From Rhodobacter sp. (GTDB lineage Bacteria > Pseudomonadota > Alphaproteobacteria > Rhodobacterales > Rhodobacteraceae): a stretch of 64,000 bases of DNA. Positions 25,752 to 34,054 of the stretch are shown in pieces (the stretch's first letter is position 1; each line of letters starts with the position of its first letter). The position numbers and the translations under genes were made by a program. Location of the stretch: positions 1 through 64,000 of the forward strand of contig JADCEL010000054.1 in NCBI GenBank assembly GCA_020250125.1. Reading direction: 5' to 3'. The notes below the pieces were generated by a model that worked only from the letters and a program-made list of their open reading frames with translations, was not told the origin of the DNA and ran no database searches.

Positions 25752-26341
25752 TGGTTGCTCCTTGTCTTCGTAATTGTGACGGCTCGGACGATTAATGCTT
25801 GGCCTGGGCCGAGTAGCTGATCTGTGATGGCGTTCATTGTGGTCCCCGACCTAAAGAGATCGTCGAAAAGCAGAATACTGCGTCCCTTTGTCTGCGTCGC
25901 ATCGATCTGATAAAGGCCGTCCACTTGCTTCCTCCGCTCATCCGGATCGGTCACATTCTTGAGTTGCGTCGTCGGGCGAGTCGTAGTGATGCAAGACAGC
26001 ACCGGAACACCAAGAGCAATTCCAATCCCCACGGCCAAGACAATGACGGGCTGCAATGTGCGCTCGTGCGAAGGCGGTACCGGAACGATACTATCGAACT
26101 TGTCCCGACGTGCAGCGAGATAGTTGGCAACTGTTTCGATGATCGGCCCAGCTGCGTCCTTGTCGGCGCGATTCTTCAGCCGATAGAGAAGCTCGGCGAT
26201 CTCCGGTCGCACGGTGTCGAACTGCATACGTCCAAATTCGTTGTATCCTATCGGCGTGCTGCTGGTCGTGTGAAGATCAAGGGCAACGCCTGACTTCCAG
26301 CGGCCCTCAATTTTGATGGGATTGATCTTTACTATTGCCAT
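25748..26341 (-). CDS. ComF-like phosphoribosyltransferase
   Basis: The 197-residue protein has the type I phosphoribosyltransferase PRPP loop ILLFDDLFRSGTT at 157-169 and the ComF-like early motif IVPVPPSHERTLQP at 85-98. It has no zinc-finger N-terminus as in true ComF. A base-exchange or nucleotide-modifying activity on PRPP or a nucleotide is expected. It is the first gene of a two-gene operon, overlapping the SLOG-HTH gene by four bases. GGAGG precedes the ATG and a consensus-like promoter lies 22 bases upstream of it. Association with a SLOG protein and an antitoxin-type HTH points to a conflict or stress system rather than competence. Confidence 0.82.
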   Translation of the reverse strand: MAIVKINPIKIEGRWKSGVALDLHTTSSTPIGYNEFGRMQFDTVRPEIAELLYRLKNRADKDAAGPIIETVANYLAARRDKFDSIVPVPPSHERTLQPVIVLAVGIGIALGVPVLSCITTTRPTTQLKNVTDPDERRKQVDGLYQIDATQTKGRSILLFDDLFRSGTTMNAITDQLLGPGQALIVRAVTITKTRSNH

Positions 26342-26362
26342 TCGACCTCCGTAGCCAACGTC

Positions 26363-26391
26363 AACTGTAGCCTACAGGCTACAGATTGACA
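26363..26391 (-). promoter_or_regulatory. Promoter with embedded palindromic operator for the PRTase-SLOG operon
   Basis: On the minus strand TTGTCA, a 17-base spacer and TACAGT form a sigma70-type promoter, giving an mRNA start about 15 bases before the PRTase ATG. The spacer and -10 box are covered by the dyad CTGTAGCC-N4-GGCTACAG (26365-26384). A repressor bound there would block polymerase. The HTH domain encoded by the second gene is the obvious candidate. Confidence 0.7.
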
Positions 26392-26468
26392 AGGCCCGGT
26401 CGCGGCCCAACCCTACGGAGGGTCGAGAGGAGAGCCCGGCCAGTTGTCACGCGGTATCATACCCGTCC

Positions 26469-26921
26469 CTACACCCACCTCGCCACGATCAGACGCAGCA
26501 CACCGTCCACTGCCCGCTCTGCATCCCGCGCCAGATCCAGCCGCTTCGACAGCTTGACCTGCGGCACCAGCAGGAAGATCGACGCGGTAACGACGCCATG
26601 CCCGGTCTTCGACCGCGACGCCACCGCCCGGCCCTTGGTGTTCAACCGCCCCTCGGTGACCAGCAGGCTTGGCCCCCTTCGGCGATAGATGAACCGCAGG
26701 CGCAACCCGGTCCGGCGTTCCCATTCGCCGGGGGTGGTCGAGGCACTGCCTCGACGGCCGCCAAGGGTGGGCTTCCCCGCCGCTGGCGTGGAGATCGCGA
26801 GCCAGAACCCGTTCTTCGAACAGATCAGCGGGCCGGTGTCATGCGCGCCGATGATCACCGGGTCGTTCGACCAGACCAGCGCCGCCGCGTTCAGTCTTTC
26901 GCCGGATTTCGGGAAGCTGGC
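26469..26921 (-). pseudogene. C-terminal fragment of a DUF6441-like prophage protein
   Basis: About 150 codons are readable, from PKSGERLNAAALVWSNDP through GEWERRTGLRLRFIYRRRGP and GRAVASRSKTGHGVV to a natural stop after LIVARWV. This resembles the end of DUF6441, a protein of about 200 residues from Rhodobacteraceae prophage morphogenesis regions. The N-terminus is missing and is replaced upstream by unrelated sequence. It points the same way as the other phage fragment at 24683. Family naming is from memory. Confidence 0.55.
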
Positions 26922-27018
26922 TGGACCTGCACCGGTTTCGTTCCGGTCTTTTGAGGGCGATACTCGCTACCAAGGGTCGGGCCATGCGTCCGGCGGATAA
27001 TGGGCGTTTCTTTAAGGC

Positions 27019-27091
27019 TTCGACCAGCGGGAAAGGCAATTGTCATGACAATGTTGCCGTCGAAAGCGTCTTCAAGTCGCTGAGGGCCGAA
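27019..27091 (+). mobile_element. IS3-family transposase fragment
   Basis: About 24 codons read STSGKGNCHDNVAVESVF then KSLRAE. This is the conserved C-terminal part of the IS3 OrfB integrase core, where the last glutamate of the DDE triad lies in the NAVxESFF context. No further transposase sequence or terminal inverted repeats are visible. It is a relic inside the prophage debris. The rest of 26922-27564 holds nothing I can assign. Confidence 0.65.
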
Positions 27092-27564
27092 CCAGGGCAA
27101 TCGCCAGAAGCGTGTTGCGGGGTCCGGCCCGCGATTTGCGCGATTCATCGGCGCGCGCAATGCCCAACCGTTCCGGCATGTTCCGCGCACCGTTTCCCGG
27201 CCCCTTTCCTGCCCCTGATGATCCGCGCCATCAGGCCGGGGGCCGGATTGGCGGGTGCGACGGCGGGGGTCGGGCGGGGATCAGAGTATGAACGAAAAGT
27301 AAAGGCGCGCCGCCAACCCCTTGATTCCAAACGCCCCGGAGTCTGTCCCACAGTGGGCAGCGTGTTTATCCCTCACCCCGATCCCCCCGGCCAAAGCCTC
27401 CCCGCCTGCCGAAAAGCCGCTGCAAGGGGCAACGGCTCCCTTGGACCACTCCTCACAAGAGTCACCGGACATCTTTCAGGCGATTACCTTGGGGATTGAC
27501 GCCACCCTTGGCATGGCGCCCGTGCCGCCCTATTCTGCCGCCAGTCTGCCGAAAGGAAGCCCCG

Positions 27565-27801
27565 ATGCGCTGCGTCTTTGTCCAGTTCCGCTGCACCCCC
27601 GGCAAGACATATGAGGTGGCGACCGCGATCTATGACCGCGAAGTGGTGTCCGAGCTGTATTCGACATCGGGGGAATATGACCTGATCGCCAAGGTCTATA
27701 TCCCGGAGGATCAGGATGTGGGCCATTTCCTGTCCGCCCGCCTGTTCGACATTCCCGGTATCGTGCGCACCCTGACGACCATGACCTTCAAGGCATTCTG
27801 A
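27565..27801 (+). CDS. Stand-alone Lrp/AsnC ligand-binding (RAM) domain protein
   Basis: The 78-residue protein is a lone AsnC_trans_reg domain (MRCVFVQFRCTPGKTYEVATAIYD ... SGEYDLIAKVYIPEDQDVGHFL ... VRTLTTMTFKAF) with no HTH. Such proteins bind amino acids and form octameric rings, and may modulate full-length Lrp proteins. GAAAGGAAG precedes the ATG. It is the last gene before the flagellar cluster and is convergent with fliI. Confidence 0.88.
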   Translation: MRCVFVQFRCTPGKTYEVATAIYDREVVSELYSTSGEYDLIAKVYIPEDQDVGHFLSARLFDIPGIVRTLTTMTFKAF

Positions 27802-27825
27802 CAGGGTGCCGAAAAGGCAGTCCCG

Positions 27826-29133
27826 CTAACGGCCAAGGCAGGTGGCCAGGCGGCGGAAGCTGCCTTCAATTCCGTCCCGGGCATCCTCTGCCAGAAAACC
27901 GTCCAGCGCGGGCCAGACCTTGATCGCCCGGTCGATCAGCGGGTCCGATCCGGCAACGTAAAGCCCGGCCTGGATCATCAGTTCCGCCCTGTCATAGGCC
28001 CCCAGCAGCTTGCGCGCCTCGGCGATCAGCTGGTTTTCGGCTTCTGACGCCGCCGCAGGCAGGCTGCGCGAGACCGAGCGCAGCAGGTCAACCGCCGGGT
28101 AGCGCCCGCGTTCCGCAATCCTGCGGTCCAGAACGACATGCCCGTCCAGCGCGCCGCGCAGGATGTCGGCCACGGGTTCTTCCATGTCAGAGCCGGGCAC
28201 CAGAACGGAAAACACGCCCGTGATGTCACCGCTGCCTTGCGGACCCGGCCCGGCCCGTTCGGCAAGCGACATGATCAAATGCGCAACCGACGGCGGATAG
28301 CCGCGCAGGCTGGCCTCTTCGCCGGCGGCAAGGGCCACTTCGCGATGGGCTTCGGCAAACCGCGTGACCGAATCCGCCAGGAACAGCACATGCAGGCCCT
28401 GATCGCGAAAGTGTTCGGCCACCGCCATGGCCGCCCAGGCGCAGCGCCGCCGGATCAGCGGCGACTGATCCGAGGTTGCCGCCACGATGACCGACCGCTT
28501 CATGCCCGCGGTCCCCAGCACGGTTTCGGTGAAATCGCGCAGTTCCCGGCCGCGCTCGCCGATCAGGGCAATCACCACCACATCGGCAGCAACGCCCCGC
28601 GCGAATTTGGCAAGAAGCGATGATTTTCCAACACCGGAGCCTGCGAAAAGACCGATGCGCTGGCCCTGCACCAGCGGAAGAAGGGTGTCGAAGGCCGCAA
28701 CCCCGGTGGACAGCCGCGCGCCCAGTCTGCCGCGTGACGCCGCCGGCGGGGCCGCGCCCCGCAGCCCGCGGGGCCGCGACCCGCGCAGCAAAGGGCGGCC
28801 GTCCAGCGGTGCGCCGAAGGGATCAATGATCCGGCCGATCCAATGGTCATCCGGCGCCAGGTCTGCCCGGCCCAGCAGTTCGACCGCGTCACCGATGGCC
28901 AGACCTTCGATCGCGCCATCGGACAGGACAGTGACCTGATCGCGCGCCAGATTAAGAACCTCGCCCCCCACGGGGCCGGTTCTTGCCAGAATCATCACCC
29001 GGTCGCCCAGCGCGGCCACGTCCGACAAACCGCTGACCGACAGGGTTCCACGACCGATCCCGACAACCTGCCCGACACGATAAACCTTTGAAACATAAAT
29101 TATTTCTGCGCGAAGTGGGCTGAATACATCCAT
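27826..29133 (-). CDS. fliI: Flagellum-specific export ATPase FliI
   Basis: FliI energises delivery of flagellar export substrates. The 435-residue protein has Walker A FAGSGVGKSSLL, Walker B VLFLADSVTRFAEAHR, and the conserved LRGYPPSV and QGSGDITGVFSVLVPGSD segments of the F1-like family. MDVFSPLRAEI is taken as the start because the domain follows directly; the ORF-track extension crosses the promoter region. It is divergent from flgB. Confidence 0.95.
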   Translation of the reverse strand: MDVFSPLRAEIIYVSKVYRVGQVVGIGRGTLSVSGLSDVAALGDRVMILARTGPVGGEVLNLARDQVTVLSDGAIEGLAIGDAVELLGRADLAPDDHWIGRIIDPFGAPLDGRPLLRGSRPRGLRGAAPPAASRGRLGARLSTGVAAFDTLLPLVQGQRIGLFAGSGVGKSSLLAKFARGVAADVVVIALIGERGRELRDFTETVLGTAGMKRSVIVAATSDQSPLIRRRCAWAAMAVAEHFRDQGLHVLFLADSVTRFAEAHREVALAAGEEASLRGYPPSVAHLIMSLAERAGPGPQGSGDITGVFSVLVPGSDMEEPVADILRGALDGHVVLDRRIAERGRYPAVDLLRSVSRSLPAAASEAENQLIAEARKLLGAYDRAELMIQAGLYVAGSDPLIDRAIKVWPALDGFLAEDARDGIEGSFRRLATCLGR

Positions 29134-29216
29134 GCCGGGCCATTCCTGAGGGCGATTACCGTTTCTAAAGGAATCACTCTTAAGTCTTGGTGAAGCAGAT
29201 CGAGGGAGAAGCCCCG

Positions 29217-29603
29217 ATGTTCGGAAAGCTAGAAGTGACCAGAATGGCACAGGCGTTGGCCGCCCATGCCGGAGCCCGGCAGGGGGTGATTGCGCAGAAC
29301 ATCGCGCATGCCGACACGCCGGGCTATCGCGCGCGGGACCTGACGCCCTTTGAAGACACGTATCGGGCCGGGAACCGGCCCGATGCGCTGATCGCCACCC
29401 GCCCCGGCCATATCCGTGCCGAAGCCTTGGCCGCAGAGGCCGTGGTGCGCCCGGTGCCGGGGGCGGCTTCGCCCAACGGCAACAGCGTGTCGCTGGAAAC
29501 AGAGATGGTGAAAGCCGTCGATGTGAAACAGCAGCATGACATGGCGCTGTCGATCTATCGCAGCGTGTCCGAAATCATCCGCGCCTCGCTTGGCCGGCGG
29601 TAG
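29217..29603 (+). CDS. flgB: Flagellar proximal rod protein FlgB
   Basis: The 128-residue rod component has the rod/hook N-terminal signature QGVIAQNIAHADTPGYRARDL and the C-terminal helix KAVDVKQQHDMALSIYRSVSEIIRASL. GAGGGAGAAG precedes the ATG at 29217. It leads the operon flgB-flgC-fliE-fliQ-flgF-flgG-flgA-flgH-fliL. Confidence 0.95.
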   Translation: MFGKLEVTRMAQALAAHAGARQGVIAQNIAHADTPGYRARDLTPFEDTYRAGNRPDALIATRPGHIRAEALAAEAVVRPVPGAASPNGNSVSLETEMVKAVDVKQQHDMALSIYRSVSEIIRASLGRR

Positions 29604-29614
29604 GGGGCGCGCCG

Positions 29615-29992
29615 ATGTCTGATCTGATCCGCACCCTTTCGCTGTCGGCCTCTGGCATGCAGGCCCAGGCGATGCGCCTGCGCCATGTGTCCGAGAATAT
29701 CGCCAATGCCGATACGCCCGGCTATCACCGCAAGACCATCGCCTTTCGCGAACTGGCCGAAGGTCTGGTTGCCCCCGGGCCGGTGCATCTGGACCGCAGT
29801 GAACTGCGGGACATCTACGATCCTGGCCACCCCCTGGCCGATGAAGCCGGCCATTATCCGGGATCGAACGTCGATCTTGTGATCGAGATCGCCGACGCGC
29901 GCGAAGCCCAGCGCAGCTATGAAGCAAACCTGCGGATGTTCGACCAGGCCCGCCAGATGGCGCAAAGCCTTTTTGAACTTCTGCGCCGATAA
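29615..29992 (+). CDS. flgC: Flagellar proximal rod protein FlgC
   Basis: The 125-residue protein has the rod signature HVSENIANADTPGYHRKTI and the C-terminal EAQRSYEANLRMFDQARQMAQSLFELL. It is slightly shorter than the enterobacterial FlgC. It starts 11 bases after flgB, and its stop overlaps the fliE ribosome binding site. Confidence 0.94.
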   Translation: MSDLIRTLSLSASGMQAQAMRLRHVSENIANADTPGYHRKTIAFRELAEGLVAPGPVHLDRSELRDIYDPGHPLADEAGHYPGSNVDLVIEIADAREAQRSYEANLRMFDQARQMAQSLFELLRR

Positions 29993-30004
29993 GGAGTGTC
30001 CGGC

Positions 30005-30295
30005 ATGGATATCACCTCTGCGTTCGCCGCCCAGACCTATGCAAAAGCCCGCCCGGCCACCGCGCCGCTGCCGGGCGAGGCGGGCAGTTCCAACAGCTTT
30101 GGCCAGCTTGTCGGCAACTTTGCCGACACGCTGGCCAGGGGCGACCAGACCGCCCGCGCCGCGATGACCGGACAGGCCAATCCCCATGCCCTGGTCGAAG
30201 CGCTTGCGGCCAGCTCCCTTGCTGTCGAAACCGCCGTCACCGTGCGCGACAAGGTCGTGGAAGCCTATCAGGAAATCCTGCGGATGCCGGTCTGA
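30005..30295 (+). CDS. fliE: Flagellar hook-basal body complex protein FliE
   Basis: FliE joins the MS ring to the rod. The 96-residue product shows the FliE C-terminal motif LVEALAASSLAVETAVTVRDKVVEAYQEILRMPV. The ATG at 30005 is chosen because AAGGAG at 29991-29996 is eight bases upstream; the GTG at 29996 overlaps that site. Confidence 0.92.
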   Translation: MDITSAFAAQTYAKARPATAPLPGEAGSSNSFGQLVGNFADTLARGDQTARAAMTGQANPHALVEALAASSLAVETAVTVRDKVVEAYQEILRMPV

Positions 30296-30299
30296 TCCG

Positions 30300-30566
30300 A
30301 TGTCCGAAGCGATGATCTATGATGTCCTGCGGCAGGCGCTTTGGGTGTCGGTGAAAATCTCGGCCCCGATGCTGGCCATTGCCCTTGCCGCCGGTATCGC
30401 CATCGGCCTGCTGCAGGCGCTGACCTCGGTGCAGGAAATGACCATTACCTTCGTGCCCAAGGTCGGGGCGATGCTGGCGGTATTCTGGATTTCAATGAGC
30501 TTCATGACGGCGACACTGGTCAGCTTCTTCGTTGACACCGTGGTGCCGATGATTGCGGGGGGCTGA
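30300..30566 (+). CDS. fliQ: Flagellar export gate protein FliQ
   Basis: The 88-residue, two-helix membrane protein of the FliPQR export channel has the conserved GIAIGLLQALTSVQEMTITFVPK loop. It starts four bases after the fliE stop and is followed after two bases by flgF. fliP and fliR lie elsewhere in the cluster. Confidence 0.94.
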   Translation: MSEAMIYDVLRQALWVSVKISAPMLAIALAAGIAIGLLQALTSVQEMTITFVPKVGAMLAVFWISMSFMTATLVSFFVDTVVPMIAGG

Positions 30567-30568
30567 CC

Positions 30569-31282
30569 ATGGATGCCAGCGGATATACGGCCCTGACGCG
30601 GCAGGCCGGGCTGATGCGCGAGATGCAGCTTGTCGCGAACAACATCGCCAACGCCTCGACTTCCGGCTTCCGGCGCGAAGGCATGGTGTTTTCCGAACAT
30701 GTCAAGCGCCTGCAGGAGGGGCCGTCGCTGTCGATGGCCAATGGCAATGCGCGTCACATCGATCTGACCCAGGCCGATCTGTCGCAAACCGGCGGCACCT
30801 TCGACTTTGCCATCCAGGGTGACGGGTTCTTTCAGATCGAAACCCCGAACGGGCTGCGGCTGACCCGGGCCGGCAGCTTTACCCCCAATGCTGACGGGGA
30901 ATTGGTTACACCCGACGGCTTTCGCGTGATGGATGAAGGCGGTGGCGCGGTGTTCATCCCGCCGGACGCGGCACAGATCAGCCTGGCGCAGGATGGAACC
31001 CTGTCCGCCGATGGCGAGCCTTTGACGCGGATCGGGCTGTGGCAGCCTGTGGACCGGCAGCAGCTGACCCACGAGGGCGGCACGCTGTTCGCCTCGCCCG
31101 GCGGGCTGGAACCGGCCGGGGGCGGCGTTCTGCTGCAGGGCTTTGTCGAAGGATCGAACGTCAACCCGATTGCCGAGGTGTCGCGGATGATCGAGGTGCA
31201 GCGCGCCTATGAAATGGGGCAGGGCCTGCTGGACCGCGAAGATGACCGCGTCCGCAACGTGATCCGGACCCTGGGCCGATAG
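30569..31282 (+). CDS. flgF: Flagellar distal rod protein FlgF
   Basis: The 237-residue rod protein has the N-terminal VANNIANASTSGFRREGM, the central GDGFFQIETPNGLRLTRAGSF and the C-terminal MIEVQRAYEMGQGLLDREDDRVRNVI. This is the FlgF layout, shorter than FlgG. It sits between fliQ and flgG. Confidence 0.93.
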   Translation: MDASGYTALTRQAGLMREMQLVANNIANASTSGFRREGMVFSEHVKRLQEGPSLSMANGNARHIDLTQADLSQTGGTFDFAIQGDGFFQIETPNGLRLTRAGSFTPNADGELVTPDGFRVMDEGGGAVFIPPDAAQISLAQDGTLSADGEPLTRIGLWQPVDRQQLTHEGGTLFASPGGLEPAGGGVLLQGFVEGSNVNPIAEVSRMIEVQRAYEMGQGLLDREDDRVRNVIRTLGR

Positions 31283-31294
31283 GAGAATACCGTC

Positions 31295-32080
31295 ATGAAA
31301 GCCTTGCAGATTGCCGCCAGCGGCATGAGCGCGCAGCAGATGCGCGTCGATGTGGTGTCCAACAACCTGGCGAACATGTCGACCAGCGGTTACAACGCCC
31401 GCCGGGCCGAATTCGCCGACCTGCATTACCAGCAGGTCACCCGGCCGGGGACGGTCAACGCACAGGATGGCACCGTGCTTCCGACCGGTGTCCAGATAGG
31501 TCTGGGCGTGCGCCCTGCGGCGGTTTCGGTGATCGTGCAGCAGGGATCGCTTCTGCAGACGGGGGGCGAGCTTGATCTGGCCGTGGAAGGCAAGGGGTAT
31601 ATCGAGGTCACCCTGCCGTCCGGGATTTCGGCCTACACCAGAGACGGCGGGCTGAAACGGTCTGCCGACGGGCTGATCGTGACCTCGGACGGCTACGAGG
31701 TGGCTGCGGGCATCACCATACCCACCGATGCGCGCAGCCTTTCGATCAACGCCGCAGGAGAGGTTTTTGCCTACTTCAACGATCAGGTCGCCCCGCAGCA
31801 GCTGGGCCAGATCACCCTTGCCACCTTTGCCAATGAAAAGGGGCTCGAGGCGATGGGGTCCAACCTGTACCTTGAAACGGCGGCATCCGGGGCAGCCGCG
31901 GTTGCCGTGCCGGGCGAAGACGGCCTTGGCACCCTGCGACAGGGCTATCTTGAGGAAAGCTCGGTCGATCCGGTGCGCGAGGTGACAGAGCTGATCAAGG
32001 CGCAGCGCGGATACGAGCTGAACGCCAAGGTCATCACGGCGGCGGACGAAATGCTTGCCGCCACCACCCAGGTGCGCTGA
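31295..32080 (+). CDS. flgG: Flagellar distal rod protein FlgG
   Basis: The 261-residue protein begins MKALQIAASGMSAQQMRVDVVSNNLANMSTSGY and ends with LIKAQRGYELNAKVITAADEML, the canonical FlgG termini. Its length matches the family. Its TGA overlaps the flgA start. Confidence 0.95.
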   Translation: MKALQIAASGMSAQQMRVDVVSNNLANMSTSGYNARRAEFADLHYQQVTRPGTVNAQDGTVLPTGVQIGLGVRPAAVSVIVQQGSLLQTGGELDLAVEGKGYIEVTLPSGISAYTRDGGLKRSADGLIVTSDGYEVAAGITIPTDARSLSINAAGEVFAYFNDQVAPQQLGQITLATFANEKGLEAMGSNLYLETAASGAAAVAVPGEDGLGTLRQGYLEESSVDPVREVTELIKAQRGYELNAKVITAADEMLAATTQVR

Positions 32081-32508
32081 TGCTGCGCCCTGCCCTTGCC
32101 CTTGCCCTGCTGATCCTGCCCGGCGCGGCGCTTGCCGAAAGCCTTGTGGCGGCCCGCACCATCCGCGCCGAAACCGTGATCGGCCCCGACGATCTGACCA
32201 TGGCCGATACCCCGTTTCCCGGTGCGCTGACCCACCCGTCGGACGCCCTTGGTCTTGAGGCCCGGGTGACGATCTACGCCGGCCGGCCGGTGCGGGCGGG
32301 TGATCTTGGACTGCCCGCCGTGGTGGAACGCAACCAGATCGTGCCGATCAGTTTCCTGTCCGGCGGGCTGGCGATCAAGGCCGAGGGACGCGCGCTTGCC
32401 CGTGGCGGCGTGGGCGATGTGATCCGCGTGATGAATCTTCAATCGCGCACCACCGTTTCCGGGCGCATCGCCCCTGACGGCCAGGTGCTTGTGGGGCTGA
32501 CACCATGA
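32080..32508 (+). CDS. flgA: P-ring assembly chaperone FlgA
   Basis: The 142-residue protein has a signal peptide (LALALLILPGAALA) and a SAF-like domain (RTIRAETVIGPDDLTMADTPF ... GDVIRVMNLQSRTTVSGRIAPDGQVLV). It is the short FlgA form. It acts in the periplasm in P-ring assembly; the P-ring gene flgI is not in the window. It overlaps flgG and flgH. Confidence 0.92.
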   Translation: MLRPALALALLILPGAALAESLVAARTIRAETVIGPDDLTMADTPFPGALTHPSDALGLEARVTIYAGRPVRAGDLGLPAVVERNQIVPISFLSGGLAIKAEGRALARGGVGDVIRVMNLQSRTTVSGRIAPDGQVLVGLTP

Positions 32509-33242
32509 CCAAACAAAGGATGCGCCTTGCCTGCCTGCTGGCCCTTGTGCCGGTCGCCGCCTGCGGAAAACTGGCCGATGTCGGCCGCGCGCCGGATTTC
32601 TCGCCGCTGGAAGACACCTACCAGTATCACGCGATGTATTCGAACCCGCTGCCGGACGTCGGGGAATCGGGCGAGCCTTCGGATGCCTCCTCGCTGTGGA
32701 CGGCATCACGGTCATCGCTGCTGGGCGACCGTCGGGCAGGCCAGCGCGGCGATATCCTGACCGTGGTCATCGAGATCGACGAAAGCGCCGAGATCTCGAA
32801 CAAGACGGCGCGGGCACGGACCGCCGACCAGGAGATGAAAATCCCCGATTTCGTGGGCCTGCCGCAAAGCATCGACGCGGGCCTGCCGGAAGGGGCATCG
32901 ATGGCCGATGCGGTTCAGACCTCGTCCGATTCGTCTTTCGAAGGCGATGGATCGGTGCGGCGCAACGAACAGCTGACCTTGCGCATCGCGGTCACGGTAG
33001 TGGAAGAGCTGCCCAATGGCGTTCTGCGCCTGGAGGGCAAGCAGGAGGTCCGCGTGAACAACGAACTGCGCGAATTGCTGGTCACGGGCTATGTGCGGGC
33101 TGCGGACATTTCGCGGCAGAACGAGATCACCTATGACAAGATGGCAGGTGCCCAGATTTCCTATGGCGGGCGCGGCCAGATCACCGATGTGCAGCAGCCG
33201 CGCTACGGCCAGCAGGTCACCGACATCATCCTTCCGTTCTGA
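32505..33242 (+). CDS. flgH: L-ring lipoprotein FlgH
   Basis: The 245-residue protein has a lipoprotein signal with lipobox LVPVAAC (Cys near residue 20). The FlgH domain includes GDILTVVIEIDESAEISNKT, LPNGVLRLEGKQEVRVNNELR and the C-terminal MAGAQISYGGRGQITDVQQPR. It forms the outer-membrane L ring. It overlaps the flgA stop by four bases. Confidence 0.95.
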   Translation: MTKQRMRLACLLALVPVAACGKLADVGRAPDFSPLEDTYQYHAMYSNPLPDVGESGEPSDASSLWTASRSSLLGDRRAGQRGDILTVVIEIDESAEISNKTARARTADQEMKIPDFVGLPQSIDAGLPEGASMADAVQTSSDSSFEGDGSVRRNEQLTLRIAVTVVEELPNGVLRLEGKQEVRVNNELRELLVTGYVRAADISRQNEITYDKMAGAQISYGGRGQITDVQQPRYGQQVTDIILPF

Positions 33243-33248
33243 GGCATC

Positions 33249-33731
33249 ATGCTGCGCAAGCTTCTTCCGGTTCTTCTTGTTCTTGTCGGATGCGGCGCCG
33301 GTGCTGCGGCCGGTGTCTTCCTGCGGCCCTCTGACCCCCCTGCCGAAGACGCCGCCACCGACGCGCCGGAGGACGCCGAGGCGCATGCCAAAGAGGGTGC
33401 CGGGCCGCTGCATGAATATGTGAAGCTGAACAATCAGTTCGTCGTGCCGGTGATGGCCGAGGGCAGGGTTTCGTCGCTGGTGGTCATGTCGCTGAGCCTG
33501 GAGGTGACGCCGGGTCAGGTCGAGCGTGTCTACGAGATGGAGCCGAAGCTGCGCGATGCGATGCTGCAAGTGCTGTTTGACCACGCCAACAGCGGCGGCT
33601 TCAACGGGTCGTTCACCGACGGGGCCAATCTGGTGCTTCTGCGCGCGGCCCTTCTTGAAACGGCCCTGCGCATCTTCGGCAAGGACGTGACCGATGTGCT
33701 GATCGTCGACATCGTCCGGCAGGACAACTAG
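33249..33731 (+). CDS. fliL: FliL-family basal body-associated protein (first copy)
   Basis: The 160-residue protein has one N-terminal membrane anchor, an acidic/alanine linker and a FliL-like periplasmic domain (HEYVKLNNQFVVPVM ... LLETALRIFGKDVTDVLIVDIVRQD). FliL supports stator function at the basal body. A second, different FliL gene lies at 42918. The gene ends the plus operon and overlaps the convergent gene by four bases. Confidence 0.85.
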   Translation: MLRKLLPVLLVLVGCGAGAAAGVFLRPSDPPAEDAATDAPEDAEAHAKEGAGPLHEYVKLNNQFVVPVMAEGRVSSLVVMSLSLEVTPGQVERVYEMEPKLRDAMLQVLFDHANSGGFNGSFTDGANLVLLRAALLETALRIFGKDVTDVLIVDIVRQDN

Positions 33732-34054
33732 CCCCGGTCAGACAGCCGCCGCAGCGCATCCGCCCGGCCGAACGCCCGCTGCGCCTCATCCCGCGCCTCA
33801 ATCCATTCGGCCGTCTGGCGCGCAAGGGTCAGGTTGATCTCGGCCCGGCGCGCTTCGGCCCAGCGTTCGTACAGCAGGCCGGCCTGCGCCGCAACGGCCA
33901 GCGGAAGGTCGGTTGTGCCCGGAGGCTGCGAAAGCCCCGCCAGGCGCGCCTTGCTTTCCTCGCGCGCGGCCGCAACCCGCGTCAGCGCGGCAAGCCTGTG
34001 ATCCAGCATCAGCCGGCTGATCTCCACCAGCGGGCGCAGGGTCCGGGGGCTCAC
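33728..34054 (-). CDS. Small helical flagellar-cluster protein, possibly FliJ-like
   Basis: The 108-residue, arginine/alanine-rich protein is predicted almost entirely helical and coiled-coil (LEISRLMLDHRLAALTRVAAAREESKARL). Size, position after flhB and composition suggest the export chaperone FliJ. FliJ is poorly conserved, and I see no diagnostic motif. Its ATG overlaps the flhB stop, so it is the last gene of the long minus-strand operon. Confidence 0.6.
   Translation of the reverse strand: MSPRTLRPLVEISRLMLDHRLAALTRVAAAREESKARLAGLSQPPGTTDLPLAVAAQAGLLYERWAEARRAEINLTLARQTAEWIEARDEAQRAFGRADALRRLSDRG

Noticed and set aside
25748-26341. Initial thought that this is a competence ComF gene
   Set aside because: It lacks the ComF zinc-finger N-terminus and is coupled to a SLOG-antitoxin gene with its own operator, so competence is a poor explanation.
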